DNA of 64,000 nt from Cryptomeria japonica (lineage: Eukaryota > Streptophyta > Pinopsida > Cupressales > Cupressaceae): NCBI RefSeq assembly GCF_030272615.1, contig NC_081405.1:476104008-476168007 (forward strand). The letters are read 5' to 3'. A model generated the notes under the pieces. The model was not told the origin of the DNA. It saw only the letters and a list, made by a program, of their open reading frames with translations, and did no database searches. Position numbers and translations under genes: made by a program. Positions 10,985 through 23,305 of the stretch are shown here, piece after piece (the stretch's first letter is position 1; each line of letters begins with the position of its first letter).

Positions 10985-13517
10985 ATTATTTCAATTCTTC
11001 TCGTATTTGCTACCAATTTTCTTGTATCAACCTCCAGTGGATTAGTCTGAGTTTCTGTTTCAACCTGTAGTGGTTTGGGTTTCTCAGTGATTACCAGTTT
11101 TACTATCTCAATAAGTACCCGTGCCTCTATCGGTTTCTTTGTTGGTTTCTCTATGTTATCAGCTTCTGGTATCTGTATGTTATCAACTGTCAAAATCTCT
11201 ATCTCTATTGGTTTCTCTGTGCCAGCATCTAAACTACAGTATTAGTTCCACTGTCCAAAGGTTGCTCTGTGTGCTCTATTTGCTCTGAATGCATTTCAAC
11301 CTCTACATTTTCTATCGGTTGCTCAACAATTTTTCCACTGCCACCAATATCATCATGTACCTCTGTGTTGTCCTTGTCCACAATAATGTTCACTTCCTGA
11401 GTATCAACCTTCATGGTAAATATAATTTCTGATTCAAGGTTAGTGTCATCATGTGCTATATCCATATTTTTCAATAGCCGGTGTATCAACAGTATGTGTT
11501 GGTGTGGTATCCACAGGTGGTGGTAAGTTGTCAGTTATTTTGATGTTTGGTATTCCACCAACTTTACCTTTCCCTTTGTCCTTGTCCTTTTGATAGACTT
11601 TAAATGTTTTTCCTTTTCTACAAAAAAGATATCCCATTTGTCAGTTACTTCCTCTACAATTTCATTTACTCTGCCAGCCATTAAGCTCACTTGTCGGTGA
11701 TCACTAGAAAAAACTGATCTGTTAGCTTCACAAATTAATTCATCAATTTCCTCTTTCGAGTTAACTGGATGAATAACTAGAATTTTTTCAACCTTAAGTT
11801 TCTTGTCTAGCTCCATTACTGCAATCCTTTTTGCATCTAACCTTCTATACAAATCATTTGGTAAATCATCTACAACTTCAATTAGCACTTTCTTGTAGAT
11901 GTCTAGATGTAGACTAATATTGTTTTCAACACTTTCCTTTTCTGAATTAGTGAATGTGTTATACAACTTGCTCACATTAGCCAAGTTACCATCATCAATG
12001 ATTTCATTAAGTAGATTATCCAAAGGTGGTATAACCTGTTGTTTCTTCTTGGGTGTTAATTTATTTGCCGGTTGTCTTACCACTTGTTGCTTCTTCCTCA
12101 GAGTTCTTGTTTTCTTGGGTGGAGGAGAGGATACCTGTGAAGGTTTTCTCTTCCTATCAACTCTCTTAAACTCAGAAGGTATCTCACTATCAGATGATGT
12201 GCCAACTGGTGAGATATGTGCCTTTGGTTGCAATCCTTCCAGTTCACTTTCCTTTATTCTAGTAAGGTTTATGACACTTTCTTTTATTTCCTTTACTTGT
12301 TTTGATGCACTCCTTATGTACTTTTCTCTTTTCTTCCTTTGTTTCATTGTTTGTATATCACTCTCAATTCTTTCTGCACTACCAAACACTTTTTCTGTTG
12401 GTTCTCTAGGTGGTTCTAACAGGGCTTTAACATAAGTCTCAATAATATTCACATCAGCCTCATACCCCATTTCAGTTACCCATGCAGTTCTACGAAGAAC
12501 TGCTTCCATCCATATTTCATCCTTCTTAATCACAAAATAGATTTCCTTATCATATTTGTCTACTATACTTTGTGGTAGTTTCTCTCTTGTTCTCATTTTG
12601 GCTTGGAAAGCTTTGAAATATTTAGATATATTGTTTTCCCTAGCAGTACCCATGTCGGTAAAGGCTTCTTGCAATTGTTTGCCTACCGGTATGTCATATC
12701 CAAAATCTTTCTATCCAATACCGGGAATTTGTTTTGAGAAATACAACATAAGGCATACCAACAAATTACCAAAACGAAATGTTCCTTTCTTGTCTCCTTT
12801 TATCTTTTTCAAATTATCAACTAGTTCATCCTTAAGCAATTCACACAGATCTATTTTTGCATCATTATTTACTATATCATAAGTACTTTTAATGCAAAGA
12901 ATAGAAATTGAATTAAGTCGGTTTGCATGTGTGGTCTTGTAACCTAAAATCATACTTATGAATCTCACATTGATATCCTTGATATCATTTACTTTCAGAG
13001 ATCTACTATCAGATGTTGCTCTTGTTAAGGTCATGACTGTATTGTTGGGTACCTTTTTTGTCTTGTCTAGTCTGCTGCTGGTAGAGGGTAAACCTGTCAT
13101 TGCCCTAATTGCTTGCCGGATCAATTTGCAAACTGATTCTAACCAAATAAATTCTCCATGTGCCCTACTTAGGATAATTCTCACTACCTCCTCTGGAAAT
13201 TCGGGGATGTTCACGATCTCTACAAAACCTAAGGTCTCAATAACCTTGTGCTCGGGTTTGGCATTTCTATTTTCATCATAAATTATGGTATTAAACATCT
13301 TTAATATTTCCATAGAACCTAATTCTTCAATATTGCAGTGAATATAAATTCTAGGGTCTTCAGCATAAGCTACTCCTTTAGGAACTTTTGAGAATGCACC
13401 TATGGAGTCATCTTGCTTAGCTATCTCGAGAATAATTTTGAAAAAGGGCCTAGGGCATTTTACAATTTCCACAACAATAGGGTTTGCAATAAATTTGGGA
13501 GTAGAAGAGGAAACCAT
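10985..13517 (-). pseudogene. E1 ORF1: long unknown reading frame, broken
   Basis: The frame starts at an ATG at 13517. The first 268 codons are open to a single stop at 12711; the same frame then runs on to about 11560. After that the protein-like signal switches between two frames (11637-11449, 11489-11229, 11193-10985), so there are several shifts. The N-terminal 270 residues are helical and contain AIRAMTGLP and FRFGNLLVCLMLYF. This spacing recalls the helical domain Pfam calls 'putative plant transposon protein', a resemblance from memory only. A basic linker follows (PPKKTRTLRKKQQ, near 12110), then an acidic, T- and V-rich tail. No pol motif is present. The exact end is uncertain because the tail runs into the palindrome array. 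Confidence 0.6.
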
Positions 13518-13861
13518 TTGAAAAATACCTTAAGCTTCCTAATACTGTTTGAGTGCTTGAAAGAAATCACTTCATTTCTTTACCTTGAATGCCTTTGCTC
13601 ATAGTTTTGTACTCTCTACTAGATTGAATTCTCATTGAATCAAAAAAGAGGAAAAAATGATGATTTATAATGAAATTTCATTCAACAACCACAATAAATG
13701 CTCACTGGTTAAGTGAAAACTTAACACATTTGTCAGTAAAGAAGAAATCTATCTTCTCACCATCTACCGAGGGTAATCTGCATGATGTTTAACTTGTTGC
13801 AATACCCCCAAAGGGTTACTTCTCAGTTGGTTGAATAATTTCCTATCAGTGGAGTAATACT
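13518..13861. other. Spacer between gag and ORF1 of E1
   Basis: About 340 bp, AT-rich, with no convincing frame. It may hold the start signals for ORF1, but nothing specific is visible. Confidence 0.4.
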
Positions 13862-14935
13862 CTATTCTACCAGTGAAGAAATAGTCTCATCAACATTCTG
13901 ATCTATCTTTCTAATCCATTGTCTTGAAAACTCTTGCTTTACCTCATCAACCTTCTCTTTGCCTTTCAAACTGGGTCCTTTATTGTTTGTCGGTGAAGTC
14001 TTGATTCTACAAAATTTTGCAATATGTCCAAAATTGTTACAATCATAACAAGTCACATTATTCTTCTGAATAACCTTTCCACATCCTATGCCGGTTTGTG
14101 TCCTGCATTGATTAGATAAGTGCCCAAATCTTCCACAAACATAACATCTCACATTCATTCTACAGTTTTATGAATTATGACCAACTTTGTTGCATTTGGA
14201 ACATTGACCAGTGGGTGTATTAATATTTTGATTGTTTCTAGATCTACATTGAGTTTCTCTATGACCATACTTGTTATAGTTAAAGAATTTCCCATTAAAT
14301 TTGTAAGCATTAGGTTGTCTTACTGGTTTACTATGATCATGATTGTTTGCAGTACCAGAACTTTCACCAACTTCAAATCCAAGTCCATTAGTATCTCCAT
14401 TAGGTTTCTTACTTTTCAGCATATCATCCATTTCTTCTAAACTTTTCTTGAATTTCTCTTTATGTTGATTTGCAGTAGCCAACTCATTTTCCAGAATTCC
14501 CATCTGTCTCATAAGTTCAGTTTGATCATGTTGCATGTGAATCAGATCTGTCTTTAACATATCATTTTCATGACTGAGTCTTAGATTTTCATTACTAGCA
14601 TCATTTAGTCTCCTAGTCAAGTCATCTTCATTCTTCTTTCTATCTTCAATATCTTTACAAAATCTCATATTCATATCTTGCATTTCATTCCTCATAGTCA
14701 TGTTTTCTTATCTCATCTTGTTCACAATCTCATTAAGAGTTTCCTTTTCATCATTATCATTCTGCATCTTCTCATAAAGTTCTTTTCTTCTATTTCTAGC
14801 AATAGTAAGATTCTCCTGAAGTCCTTGAATAAATTTATGTGTGGTCCTCAGATCATCTTCAAGTTTGATATTCTTCAACTTCTCTGAATCATAGTCTACA
14901 AGAGCTCCTTCCAATTACTTTCTTAAGTTCTCCAT
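13862..14935 (-). pseudogene. E1 gag: coiled coil plus four CCHC zinc knuckles, broken
   Basis: The start ATG at 14933-14935 matches the start of the E11 gag. A stop falls at codon 7, with others near 14705 and 14165; otherwise one frame is kept. The first 200 residues are a highly charged coiled coil. Four zinc-knuckle positions follow: FNYNKYGHRETQC (first Cys lost to Phe, second to Tyr), CSKCNKVGH (cut by a stop), CYVCGRFGHLSNQC and CYDCNNFGHIAKFC. Gag coats and packages the RNA; the knuckles bind nucleic acid. E11 holds a closely similar gag at 63059-64000, which supports the frame. Confidence 0.85.
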
Positions 14936-14992
14936 CTGTACCGGTGTCAGAATCTTCCTCAAGCTATTAGGCTTTTGAAAATAGAGGACCAG

Positions 14993-15004
14993 GCTCTAAT
15001 ACCA
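14993..15004 (-). promoter_or_regulatory. E1 primer binding site (initiator Met-tRNA type)
   Basis: On the minus strand TGGTATTAGAGC lies two bases inside the 5' LTR. It differs by one transition from TGGTATCAGAGC, the usual site complementary to the initiator-Met tRNA 3' end in plant Copia elements. Confidence 0.88.
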
Positions 15005-15006
15005 AT

Positions 15007-15822
15007 TGTTACGATTAATGATAGTGTCAAAGATACTGAGAGGGGGGGGTGAATCACTATCTAACCGGTTAACAGAATATTTAACCTTATTAAGTATTTC
15101 GCATTCCAAAACAGTGTACCAGTAAATAAGAATTAATGTAGTAAACAGGAACAATAAAGATAGCATAGAAAACATACCATAACATAGGATGTTTAATGAG
15201 GAAACCCGGTGTGGGAAAAACCTCGGTGGGATTTGTGGCCCACAATATTCACTCACTAGACAATGAATAAATATTACTTACAATGAGGGGCCTGCACATG
15301 CAGGAAGGCCAACTGCCTAGAGCTTACTACTCAATCTACAAAATGGAAGTCTCACTGACTTACAAAATGGATTATGAAATTCCAATACAATGTACTACTT
15401 CAAATCAGCATCAACTATGCTAGGTTCAGTACCGGTTTAAGCTCATACTATAACCATAAACCTTATACAAAATCTACCTTTATTATTTTCTCATTCCTAT
15501 CTCATCTCCTATTCCATCCTCTCTATCATCCTCTATCAAAATGATTTACAAGATCTCATACATATATAGGTCTATTACAATATGCCATGTTGGCTTTACA
15601 AAAGATTTTACAATTAAATACAATAAACAAAAGTTTATTTTTGTCAGTTGGGGTGTCGGTATACATTGTTGTCGTTGTCGATGAAGTGTCTGTCGGTGTT
15701 GGTGCCTGCCAATGGTTTACCAGATGAATGTTGGGTGGTGGATGAAAGTTTCCAATAGGTTGTTGGTAGGTTGCCATCAATGACAACACCATCATTTCTC
15801 ACTAGAGTGTAGAATGCCAACA
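15007..15822 (-). repeat. E1 5' LTR
   Basis: 816-bp LTR, TGTTGGCATTCT to TAATCGTAACA on the minus strand. It is followed outward by the TTGTG duplication at 15823-15827. It shares the CCCCCCC plus CTCTCAGTAT end motif and the GGTTTTTCCCACACCGGG module with E10 and E11. Confidence 0.93.
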
Positions 15823-15827
15823 TTGTG

Positions 15828-16829
15828 AATGCTCATTATTCTTATTCTTGTATTACTGAACTCTTGCTTTCATGATTCCTCAGTCTTCCATTGCTCATAG
15901 CATTATACTTACCATCACTGCACAAATATTATGTTAAATGCACTATATCCTATTTTGGAAGTGTTGACCTATAGGCTCCTTGACATTTCCTGCAAAATAT
16001 TTGCTTAGCATTTTTTCAATGCATAATAGAATGCTTCATGCATATGATTGTCCTTCCTTTTTGATCTTATCACTATGGTTGGATTTCTAAGTGGATCAAC
16101 TCTTTCACTTGTTCTCATTGACTGATTTCCACATATGCCTGCAAACATGTTGCTTGATATTTGAATGATCTCAACAATATTTCACCTGATTACTCTGATT
16201 GCATTCTGTAATTATCTTATGAGTTGGGGTGAACCCTTGTGGGAGCCTCATTTACTCCCACTCATACATAAAATTCATAAACAACACAGTTATTTTCTTG
16301 TTCCTGCACATGAAGCAAACAAATAAGACAAAACAATGCATATCTGATTTATTGCTGATGAGATATTGACTATTGTAATGCATATGAGGAATATGTTATA
16401 AATTTGTAGATGCAGATGCAGATGTGGATATGATGGCTTTCATTTCTCTAACAACACTATCTTCTCAAATGCAAGTACTCAGGGGCAGAAATGAGGCATA
16501 TCTGGATACAAGATGGTAAGGGCTACAGATACTCAAACAAGTCAAAGAGGACTCGTCATTCAGGAAATGACGAGTCACCCTTCCCTATCTAATTTTTTTT
16601 TTTATGTTTGCATTTACAAGTGTATGATTTATCTCTTGTCTACACCACCAGTTAGTCTCACGACTTGTGTGAGACATTGTACATTCATTTTAATAAATAT
16701 TACTCTTTTTCATAAATATGTGCATTCTCCTACTTCTCTGAATTTTGAAAACATGGAAATGTAATCTTTTCATTTCTCACCTCAAGCACATGAACGTAAA
16801 AAAAATAGAATAAAATTTACCTCTATGTA
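15828..16829. other. Old anonymous sequence between E1 and E2
   Basis: AT-rich. No significant frame, LTR ends or tandem repeats seen apart from a short GATGCAGATGCAGATG-like run near 16410. Confidence 0.4.
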
Positions 16830-16925
16830 TGTTAAAACACTAAAGCTCTACCTGATTGAGCTTGTAGCAAAAATAGGTAATAGATAATGCATCCATGTAT
16901 GACCCTAATTTCTTGATGAGCTATA
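16830..16925 (-). pseudogene. C-terminal piece of an unknown ORF cut by E2
   Basis: With E2 and one copy of its target duplication removed, the minus-strand frame coming from 39875-40490 continues here for about 30 codons (LIKKLGSYMDALSITYF), with a TAG at the junction itself. The product is unknown. The continuity supports E2 having inserted cleanly into an older coding-like segment. Confidence 0.4.
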
Positions 16926-17368
16926 TGGTATAGAGCACATTCCATTACACCTATTTTCTAGCACATGGTGGTGTCTGAAGGTTCATTTATGATGTAATAA
17001 TGGGTTGGATTACTGATCACCCTTGATGTAATTGAATGCCTATTTGTATGGTCAATAATCTCTTAGGTGAGCATATAAACCTAAAGAACTATTAGGCCAT
17101 GAAGGCTTGGAATTTGGATTTTCAATGTTAGTATGTCTAGGATGTTGTCTTAGGTGTTTGGAGTAAATAATGACCTTGTATGTGTTTCCATAAGGTCTAG
17201 GTCATTAATAACCGATGTTGATCCTAAGTTGCAAAATGTTGCATTTGTTGTCAAAAACTTTTTAAAGTTGCTGGTAGGATGCCAACTACTTCTCCAATGG
17301 TCCTAACTATTCAAAAGTTGGTTATGGACGTTGGAAAAGGTTTATATATGTTTGGACAACTGTAGGAA
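16926..17368 (+). repeat. E2 5' LTR, piece 1 (U3 start)
   Basis: Aligns with 38403-38845 of the 3' LTR. It starts TGGTATAGAGCACATTCC and ends at the GTAGGAA (17362-17368) that the LINE duplicated on insertion. Confidence 0.9.
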
Positions 17369-17450
17369 CTAGACCATCAGGGAAATCTTCTCTGCCTCCT
17401 ATCTTTGGAACTAGACCATCTGGGAAATCTTCCTTGCCTCCTGTCAAGAA
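17369..17450 (+). repeat. In-frame tandem duplication at the LINE 5' end
   Basis: Two copies of a unit of about 42 bp, starting ctagaccatcagggaaatc and ctagaccatctgggaaatc, lie head to tail. They translate in the ORF1 frame as a repeated TRPSGKSSLPP peptide. Confidence 0.85.
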
Positions 17451-18827
17451 TATATCAGACCCGAATGGTGGTAAGTTCACCATCTCTATCCCTGACACAG
17501 TTTTGGACCATAACATAAGTAGCATGTCGAACTCTCTGGTGGGTAAATTTATGGGACCATGCCCAAACATTGAGGTTGTTAGGGCCTATGTTAAACGGAA
17601 ATGGGCTTTGAAAGGCAATGTTGAAATTTCGGCTTTGCCTAAAGGCCTTCTCACCTTTTCTTTTTCATGTGAAGAAGAAAAATAAAGGATGCTTTGTGGT
17701 AGCCTTGGTTGGTTGGAAAGACAGCTCTGGTCCTCTAGAAATGGCACCCAAATCTAAATATGAGTGAATCTCTTTTGGTGCAAGTCTCGGTTTGGGTTAA
17801 GCTCCCAGGTCTGCCTCTTGAATACTAGGGAGAAAGTATTTTCTCAAGTATAGCAAGCTCTTTTGGTGAGATCCTTTTAATTGATTTAGTCATAGCCTCA
17901 AGAAGGAGGCTCACTCATGCCAAATTTTCTGTAGGGATCACCCACGACACAGATATGCCTGAGCAGATAGATATTGTGTCTAAGTTGGGTACTTGGAAAG
18001 AATAGATTGAATACAAATCCATCCCCTTTGCTTGCTTCCATTGAAAAAAATAAGATCAATGGGCTAAATATTTCCCTCTTAAGCCCAAAGGGGATAATAA
18101 GCAAGCCAAAACTATAGTAGAAAGTAGAAAGACTCTGGAGAAATAGGCCTAGCAAGTCAAAAAATACAGAAAATAAGGAAACTGACCCAGCTAAGATCAA
18201 TAGTTTTGGACCCCTGGGGGAGAATAAGGATGTGGTCTCCTTAGCCTCTATTTCTAAACATCTTTCCCCCTAGGAAGCTTTGAAGAAGGAATGAATGGAA
18301 GCAGACAACCTTCTGGGAGGGCAGATCCCAAGAGAGGAAATAATAGATTAGAATGAATGTTCTAAGGAAAATACCCAGATGGTGATTGTTGACACCTTGG
18401 CTAGTAAGGAAGCTTCCAATGAAGAGGATCAGAAGGATAAGGATATTAAGGAAGTGGAACAATCTGAGGAAGGGGAGATTAGTAGATCATAGGAAGAAAA
18501 GGATGACCCTTCCCCTCTCACAAACAGTTATGATTTTCAAGAGGCCCAAAAATGTGCTATCTTGGGTCTGAACCTTTCTGATTCAGATCAAGCCTCTAAA
18601 ATAGTCAGTAGCTCTTCACATGAATCCACATCACCTATATGGGATAATGAAGAGGAAATTTCTAGAATCCTTAGTAATCCTGAAGTTGTTTTTGAGAGAG
18701 AAGCCAAGTGGAAAATTCCAAAATACAGGACCAAGAAAGGATCCACTCCCTCTACCACCCAAATAAGGAAGTATAGTAGAATTTCTCAAGTTGATGTAGG
18801 GTATGTCTTCTCATCCCTAGGATAAAC
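17369..18827 (+). pseudogene. LINE ORF1: RNA-binding protein (DUF4283-like), broken
   Basis: The frame is open through 17685, with the order GKF..., FMGPCPNIEVVRAYVKRKW and VEISALPKGLLTFSFS, which is the plant L1 ORF1 pattern of the DUF4283 family. Translations of 17690-18060 continue the match in broken frames (WVKLPGLPLEY-like, then ITHDTDMPEQIDIVSKLG). A degenerate zinc knuckle lies at about 18030-18070, with its cysteines partly lost. The C-terminus (18562-18825) is acidic and serine-rich. ORF1 proteins bind LINE RNA and escort it to the target. The true N-terminus is missing. Stops and shifts are numerous. Confidence 0.75.
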
Positions 18828-18920
18828 TTCAAATGACAAAGTCAGAGATAAGGAGGCCAGCAAGAACATAGCATATGGGACTCAGAGGACTCTGAAGGAG
18901 TTAGGAATTGGTAAGTAATT

Positions 18921-21900
18921 ATGAAGATTGTTTCTTGGAACATTAGGGGACTTAATAATCCACACAAGCATGATATTATTAGGAATATGATTATGGATAA
19001 TAAACCTAATATTTTTTTATTCAAGAAACTAAGATGAGTAGAGAAAAGGTTGAAGCTTTGAATTTCTTTAAATCTGGTAGCATCTGTGGTGGTATCTCGA
19101 AAGGTGCCTCTGGAGGTATTACAACAATCTGGAATCTCAATAGTGTTAGAGGTGAAGTTCTTATTTAAGAGAGAAAATTTTATTGCATTAAATTTGAGCA
19201 TTTAAAAGATGAAACCTCTTGGGTCCTCACAAAAATTTATGCTCCTAATACCTTGAAAGCCAGAAGCAATTTTTGGAAAAACCTTATGGAAATAAGGGAC
19301 AACTTCAAGAACCTCAGTTGGCTAGTCATTGGAGACTTCAATACCCCATTGAGAGAGGAGGAAAATTTTGGTGGATTCCCTTCTCAGTTGGATAAAAGAC
19401 TGGCCCTCGTGGATTTTATAAACACTCAGGCTCTTAATAATGTGGAAATGCAGGGTTTCAGTTACACTTGGACTAATAGGAGGGCTGGAAATGACCTTAT
19501 TCAAGTTCGCCTTGATAGGGCTCTTATTTCTGAATATTGGTTCAGACACTACTCACATTCATGTTAGGTCTGACCACTATCCCATAACTCTTATTTCTAA
19601 CCCCATTAATAGGAGAAGGCATTTTCCCTTTAAGTTTGAAAACATCTGGACTTTACATCTAAATCTTACTCATAAATTCAGGAATGGTGGAACATACAAG
19701 TTGAGGGTATTGCAATGTATAGAGTTGTGAAGAAACTTAAAAGCATAAAAGACAACATAAGGACTTGGAATAAATCCAGCTTTGGGAATATTTTTGAGGC
19801 CAAAGGAAAAATTCAGGAAGACCTCCCCAAAATTCAGGTCCAAATCCAGAAGGATGGATTCTGTACTGTGACCATTGTAGAAGAAAATGAGATCCTCAAA
19901 AGATACCATGATATCATTGTTAAAGAAGAAGCTTTTTGGAAGCACAGATCTAGATGTATTTGGCTGATGGAAAGGGAATAAGAATACTAGATTCCTCCAT
20001 ATGTCGACTATCAAACACAAAGTGGCTAATAGGATCAAAAAACTAATGGTGGACAATGTGGAGCTGGTCAAGGAGGAGGAGATAAGAAATGAGGCTAAAA
20101 TTTTCTTCTCAGATCTTCTTTGTAGGGATCGAAGCTTGGATGATGATGTTCAAAATTCCTTCCTTCAGAACATTCCTTGCCTTATTGATGAGCAGAAGAA
20201 TGCTTTCTTAGATTCCATCCCTTCAGACATGGAGATCAAAAATGTTGTATTTTCTTTTGAAGACAATAAAGCCCCTGGACCTGATGGCTTCCCTATGTTC
20301 TTCTTCCAAGAGTTCTGGGATATAATTGGTAAAGATGTCTCCAATGGGGTTAACGAATTTTTGGGGGCAAGAAAACTTTTGAAAGAAATTAATGGCACCT
20401 TCTTTCTTTGATCCCCAAAATTCAAGGAGCTAACTCCATGGACAAGATCAGGCCAATCAATTTATGCAACTCTTTTTATAAGATAATTTCCAAGGTCCTA
20501 ACCTCCAGACTCTTGAATGTCCTTCCCTCTTTGATCAGTCATCAGTGGAATGGTTTTGTTCCAGGAAGGAAAATTCTTGATTCCATCATTACTATCCATG
20601 AGAATATTTGTTCCCTTGTTATGACCTAGAAGCAGGGTTTTATTCTTAAGCTTGATCTCTCTAAGGCTTATGAACGGGTTGATTGGTCTTTCCTCATGAA
20701 GGTTCTTTTGGCTTTTGGCTTCTCTAATAGATGGCTCAACCTCTTCAAGCATATTATCTCCTCTGCCTCCTTTGTTGTTCTTGTTAACGAATCTCCCTCC
20801 TCCTTCTTTAAAGCCTCCAAAGGCTTGAGGCAAGGGGATCCCATCTCCCCTATTCTCTTCATCGTTATGGCTGAATGTTTTGGTAGGTTCATGGAAAGTA
20901 TGGTTACTAGAGGTATTTTTAAAGGTCTCCAACCCTCCTCTGTAGATCATACTTGCTCCCACTAGCAATTTGTGGATGACACCATCATTATGGGGGATTC
21001 AAGCATTTCGGAAGCCAGAATCTTGAAGGACACCCTATGCAAGTTTGCATCTGCTTCTGGCCGGCTTATCAACTAGGTTAAAAGTGAAGTGTTTTTAATA
21101 AACATTCCTAAGAGAAGACAACATAGAATTAGAAAAATTCTAGAATGTTGGATTGTTGATCTCCCTGCTACCTACCTTGGCCTCCCCTTGGGCATTGTTC
21201 CACCTGAATCCTTTTAGAGTTCTTTGGTGGATAAATTTCAAAGAAATCTTGCTGGTTGGAAAGGTTCTCTCTTAAGTCAAGCTGGCAAGCTACAACTTCT
21301 TAAAGTATCCCTTCAAATCATTCCTATTTATGGCCTCAGTCTCTTCAGAATCCCAGTTAAGTTTGTTGATGCTATTGAAAAAATTCAAAAAACATTTCTT
21401 TGGTCTGGGGTTGGGGAAAATAAAAGAATGGTTTTAGTGGCTTGGGACAAGGTTTGTAGATCAAAAAGCAAGGGTTGTCTAGGTCTGAGGAGAATCAAGA
21501 CCCTCAATGAAGCTCTTTTATCTAAACAAGTATGGAAATTGTTCCACTCTGATAGTGAGTGGTGCGAAATTTGGAGAAGTAAGTATCCTCTTATGTCTTC
21601 ATCTCTTTTCTCTTTCATCAATTCTGATTTCAGTATTAATGGGTCTCACATTTGGAATCATGCTTCTAAGTGTAAAGACAACATCACCAAAGGGGTGAAA
21701 TGGAGAGTTAGTAATGGTAGGAAAGTCATATTTTGGGAAGATCCTTGGTTGCTTGATAAGCCTTTTTTGGAAATCCCTGATTAGGCCCCTTTTTCAGCCC
21801 CTTGTAAAAGAGTTTTTGGTTCCTTGGTCGAGGTGTATTGGATAGGTGATAAATGGAAGAACATTGAAGGTATTCACCCTGATCTCATCAATCTCAAGAA

Positions 21901-23008
21901 ACACTTGTCTTCTTCTTGGTTGAACAATGAAGAATATATTCTTATTTGGAAATTTGAACCCAATTGCAACATTACTGTTTCTTCCATGTATGGAGTGCTG
22001 ACCCCAGCCCCCTCAGAGAACCCCTTCTGGTCTAGAGCCTGGATAAAGGGTCTTATTCCAAAGATCAATATCTTCTACTGGACCATCCTCCAAAACAAAA
22101 TTTTGACTCTAGACAACCTAAAGGTTAGAGGTTTTATCTTCCCTAATAGGTGTTCTTTGTGTCTTGAGGAGGAAGAGTCTATGGACCACTTGGCTATCCA
22201 CAGTTCTTTCACTGCCTCAATTTGGGTAAACTTTCTTAAGAATTTTTGGATGGAATGGGTGTTTCCTAACTCTATTCAAGGTTTGTTCCATTCTTGGAGT
22301 TATCATTGGTGTAATCCCTCTTTGAGATCTTTGTGGCAACTCTCTCTCTCTCACATCTTGTGGGGGATTCAGAAAGAAAGAAACAACCACATCTTCAAGG
22401 ATACTTCTCACACCCAGGCTATTGTTTTTCAGAAAATTGAAAGGGCAATTGTTGATAACCTCAGGATCATTGGAGAACCATGCAATCCTGTCAATTCCCA
22501 GGAATATCGCATCCTCAACTCCTAGAACCTGAAGAGTGTTGTTAGTATTGATTCTAAACAAAGTAAGAGACTTGAAGCTAAATGGCACTCTCCCCCTCAT
22601 GGATGGCTCAAAATCAACTTTGACGGTGCTGCCAATGGAAATCCTAGACCAACGGGATGTGGTGCAATTCTCAAAGATAAAAATGGAATTTGTAAGGAAA
22701 TGGTAGTTGTTCCTATAGGTTTCCAAACTAACCACATGGCAGAAGCTATGGCTACTCTCCAAGGCATCCTTCTGGCTAAAAGGTGGAGCTCTCTCTACCT
22801 ATGGATCGAGGGGGACTCTAATAATCTCATTAAATATCTTAAAGGAATTTCTAAGCCCTCATGGATTATCAACAATACTATAGAAGCTGCAAAGGATCTC
22901 ATTAACACCTTCGATAAATGTTTTATTTCCCACATTTATCATGAAGCAAATGTCCCCGCTGATTGGGAAGCTAAAGTGGTGATCACTCATGACAATATGG
23001 TTACCTGA
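18921..23008 (+). pseudogene. LINE ORF2: endonuclease, RT, RNase H polyprotein, broken
   Basis: The ATG at 18921 opens an APE-type endonuclease (MKIVSWNIRG; then YAPN, GDFNTPL at about 19331, SDHYP at about 19569). RT follows: KAPGPDGFP (about 20270), RPINLCNSFYKIISK, GFVPGR, KLDLSKAYERVDW, GLRQGDPISP and the catalytic FVDD at 20969-20980. A zinc-binding segment has CSLC (about 22150) and an H-rich stretch. RNase H begins near 22600 (INFDGAANGNP) and ends with HIYHEANVPADWEA before the TGA at 23006-23008. The protein nicks target DNA and copies LINE RNA there. Stops and several shifts interrupt it. The domain order matches plant L1 elements with a C-terminal RNase H. Confidence 0.9.
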
Positions 23009-23305
23009 AAGGGTGAAGAGGATCTCCTCAATGACGCCAGATCGATCATTTTCATGGATCGATATAATTACACCTCAAAGATCTTAAATGTATTATATAA
23101 TGATTAATAGCATGACTTGGAGGGATATTACTAATTATCATTGTTTTAGTACCATTAATGACAAGATGAATGCCACCTTCTCCCACATTTTATGGGTCTT
23201 TGGGGTCTCTTCAAGAAATTTCTTTCCTGTAGCTATCTGCAACTCTCAGTTTTTTGGTTTGAGTTGTGAAACTATGAGAGGTAACAGATGTAGCCTAGTA
23301 ATTGT

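Larger units (their letters stand above)
3439..15822 (-). mobile_element. E1: complete LTR retrotransposon without pol, minus strand
   Basis: The element is bounded by LTRs at 3439-4232 and 15007-15822, each with TG...CA ends. It is flanked by a perfect 5-bp duplication, TTGTG, at 3434-3438 and 15823-15827. A Met-tRNA-type primer site lies next to the right LTR and a polypurine tract next to the left one, so it reads right to left. In order it carries gag, a long unknown frame (ORF1), a palindrome array, a second unknown frame (ORF2), a non-coding gap and a coiled-coil frame. I find no protease, integrase, reverse transcriptase or RNase H motif. The LTR pair has clearly diverged and all frames carry stops, so it is old and dead. 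It would have needed enzymes supplied by another element. Confidence 0.92.

Noticed and set aside
16921-16925. Perfect target duplication for E2
   Set aside because: The flanks read CTATA and CTATG. I accept E2 boundaries on LTR alignment but cannot call the duplication perfect.
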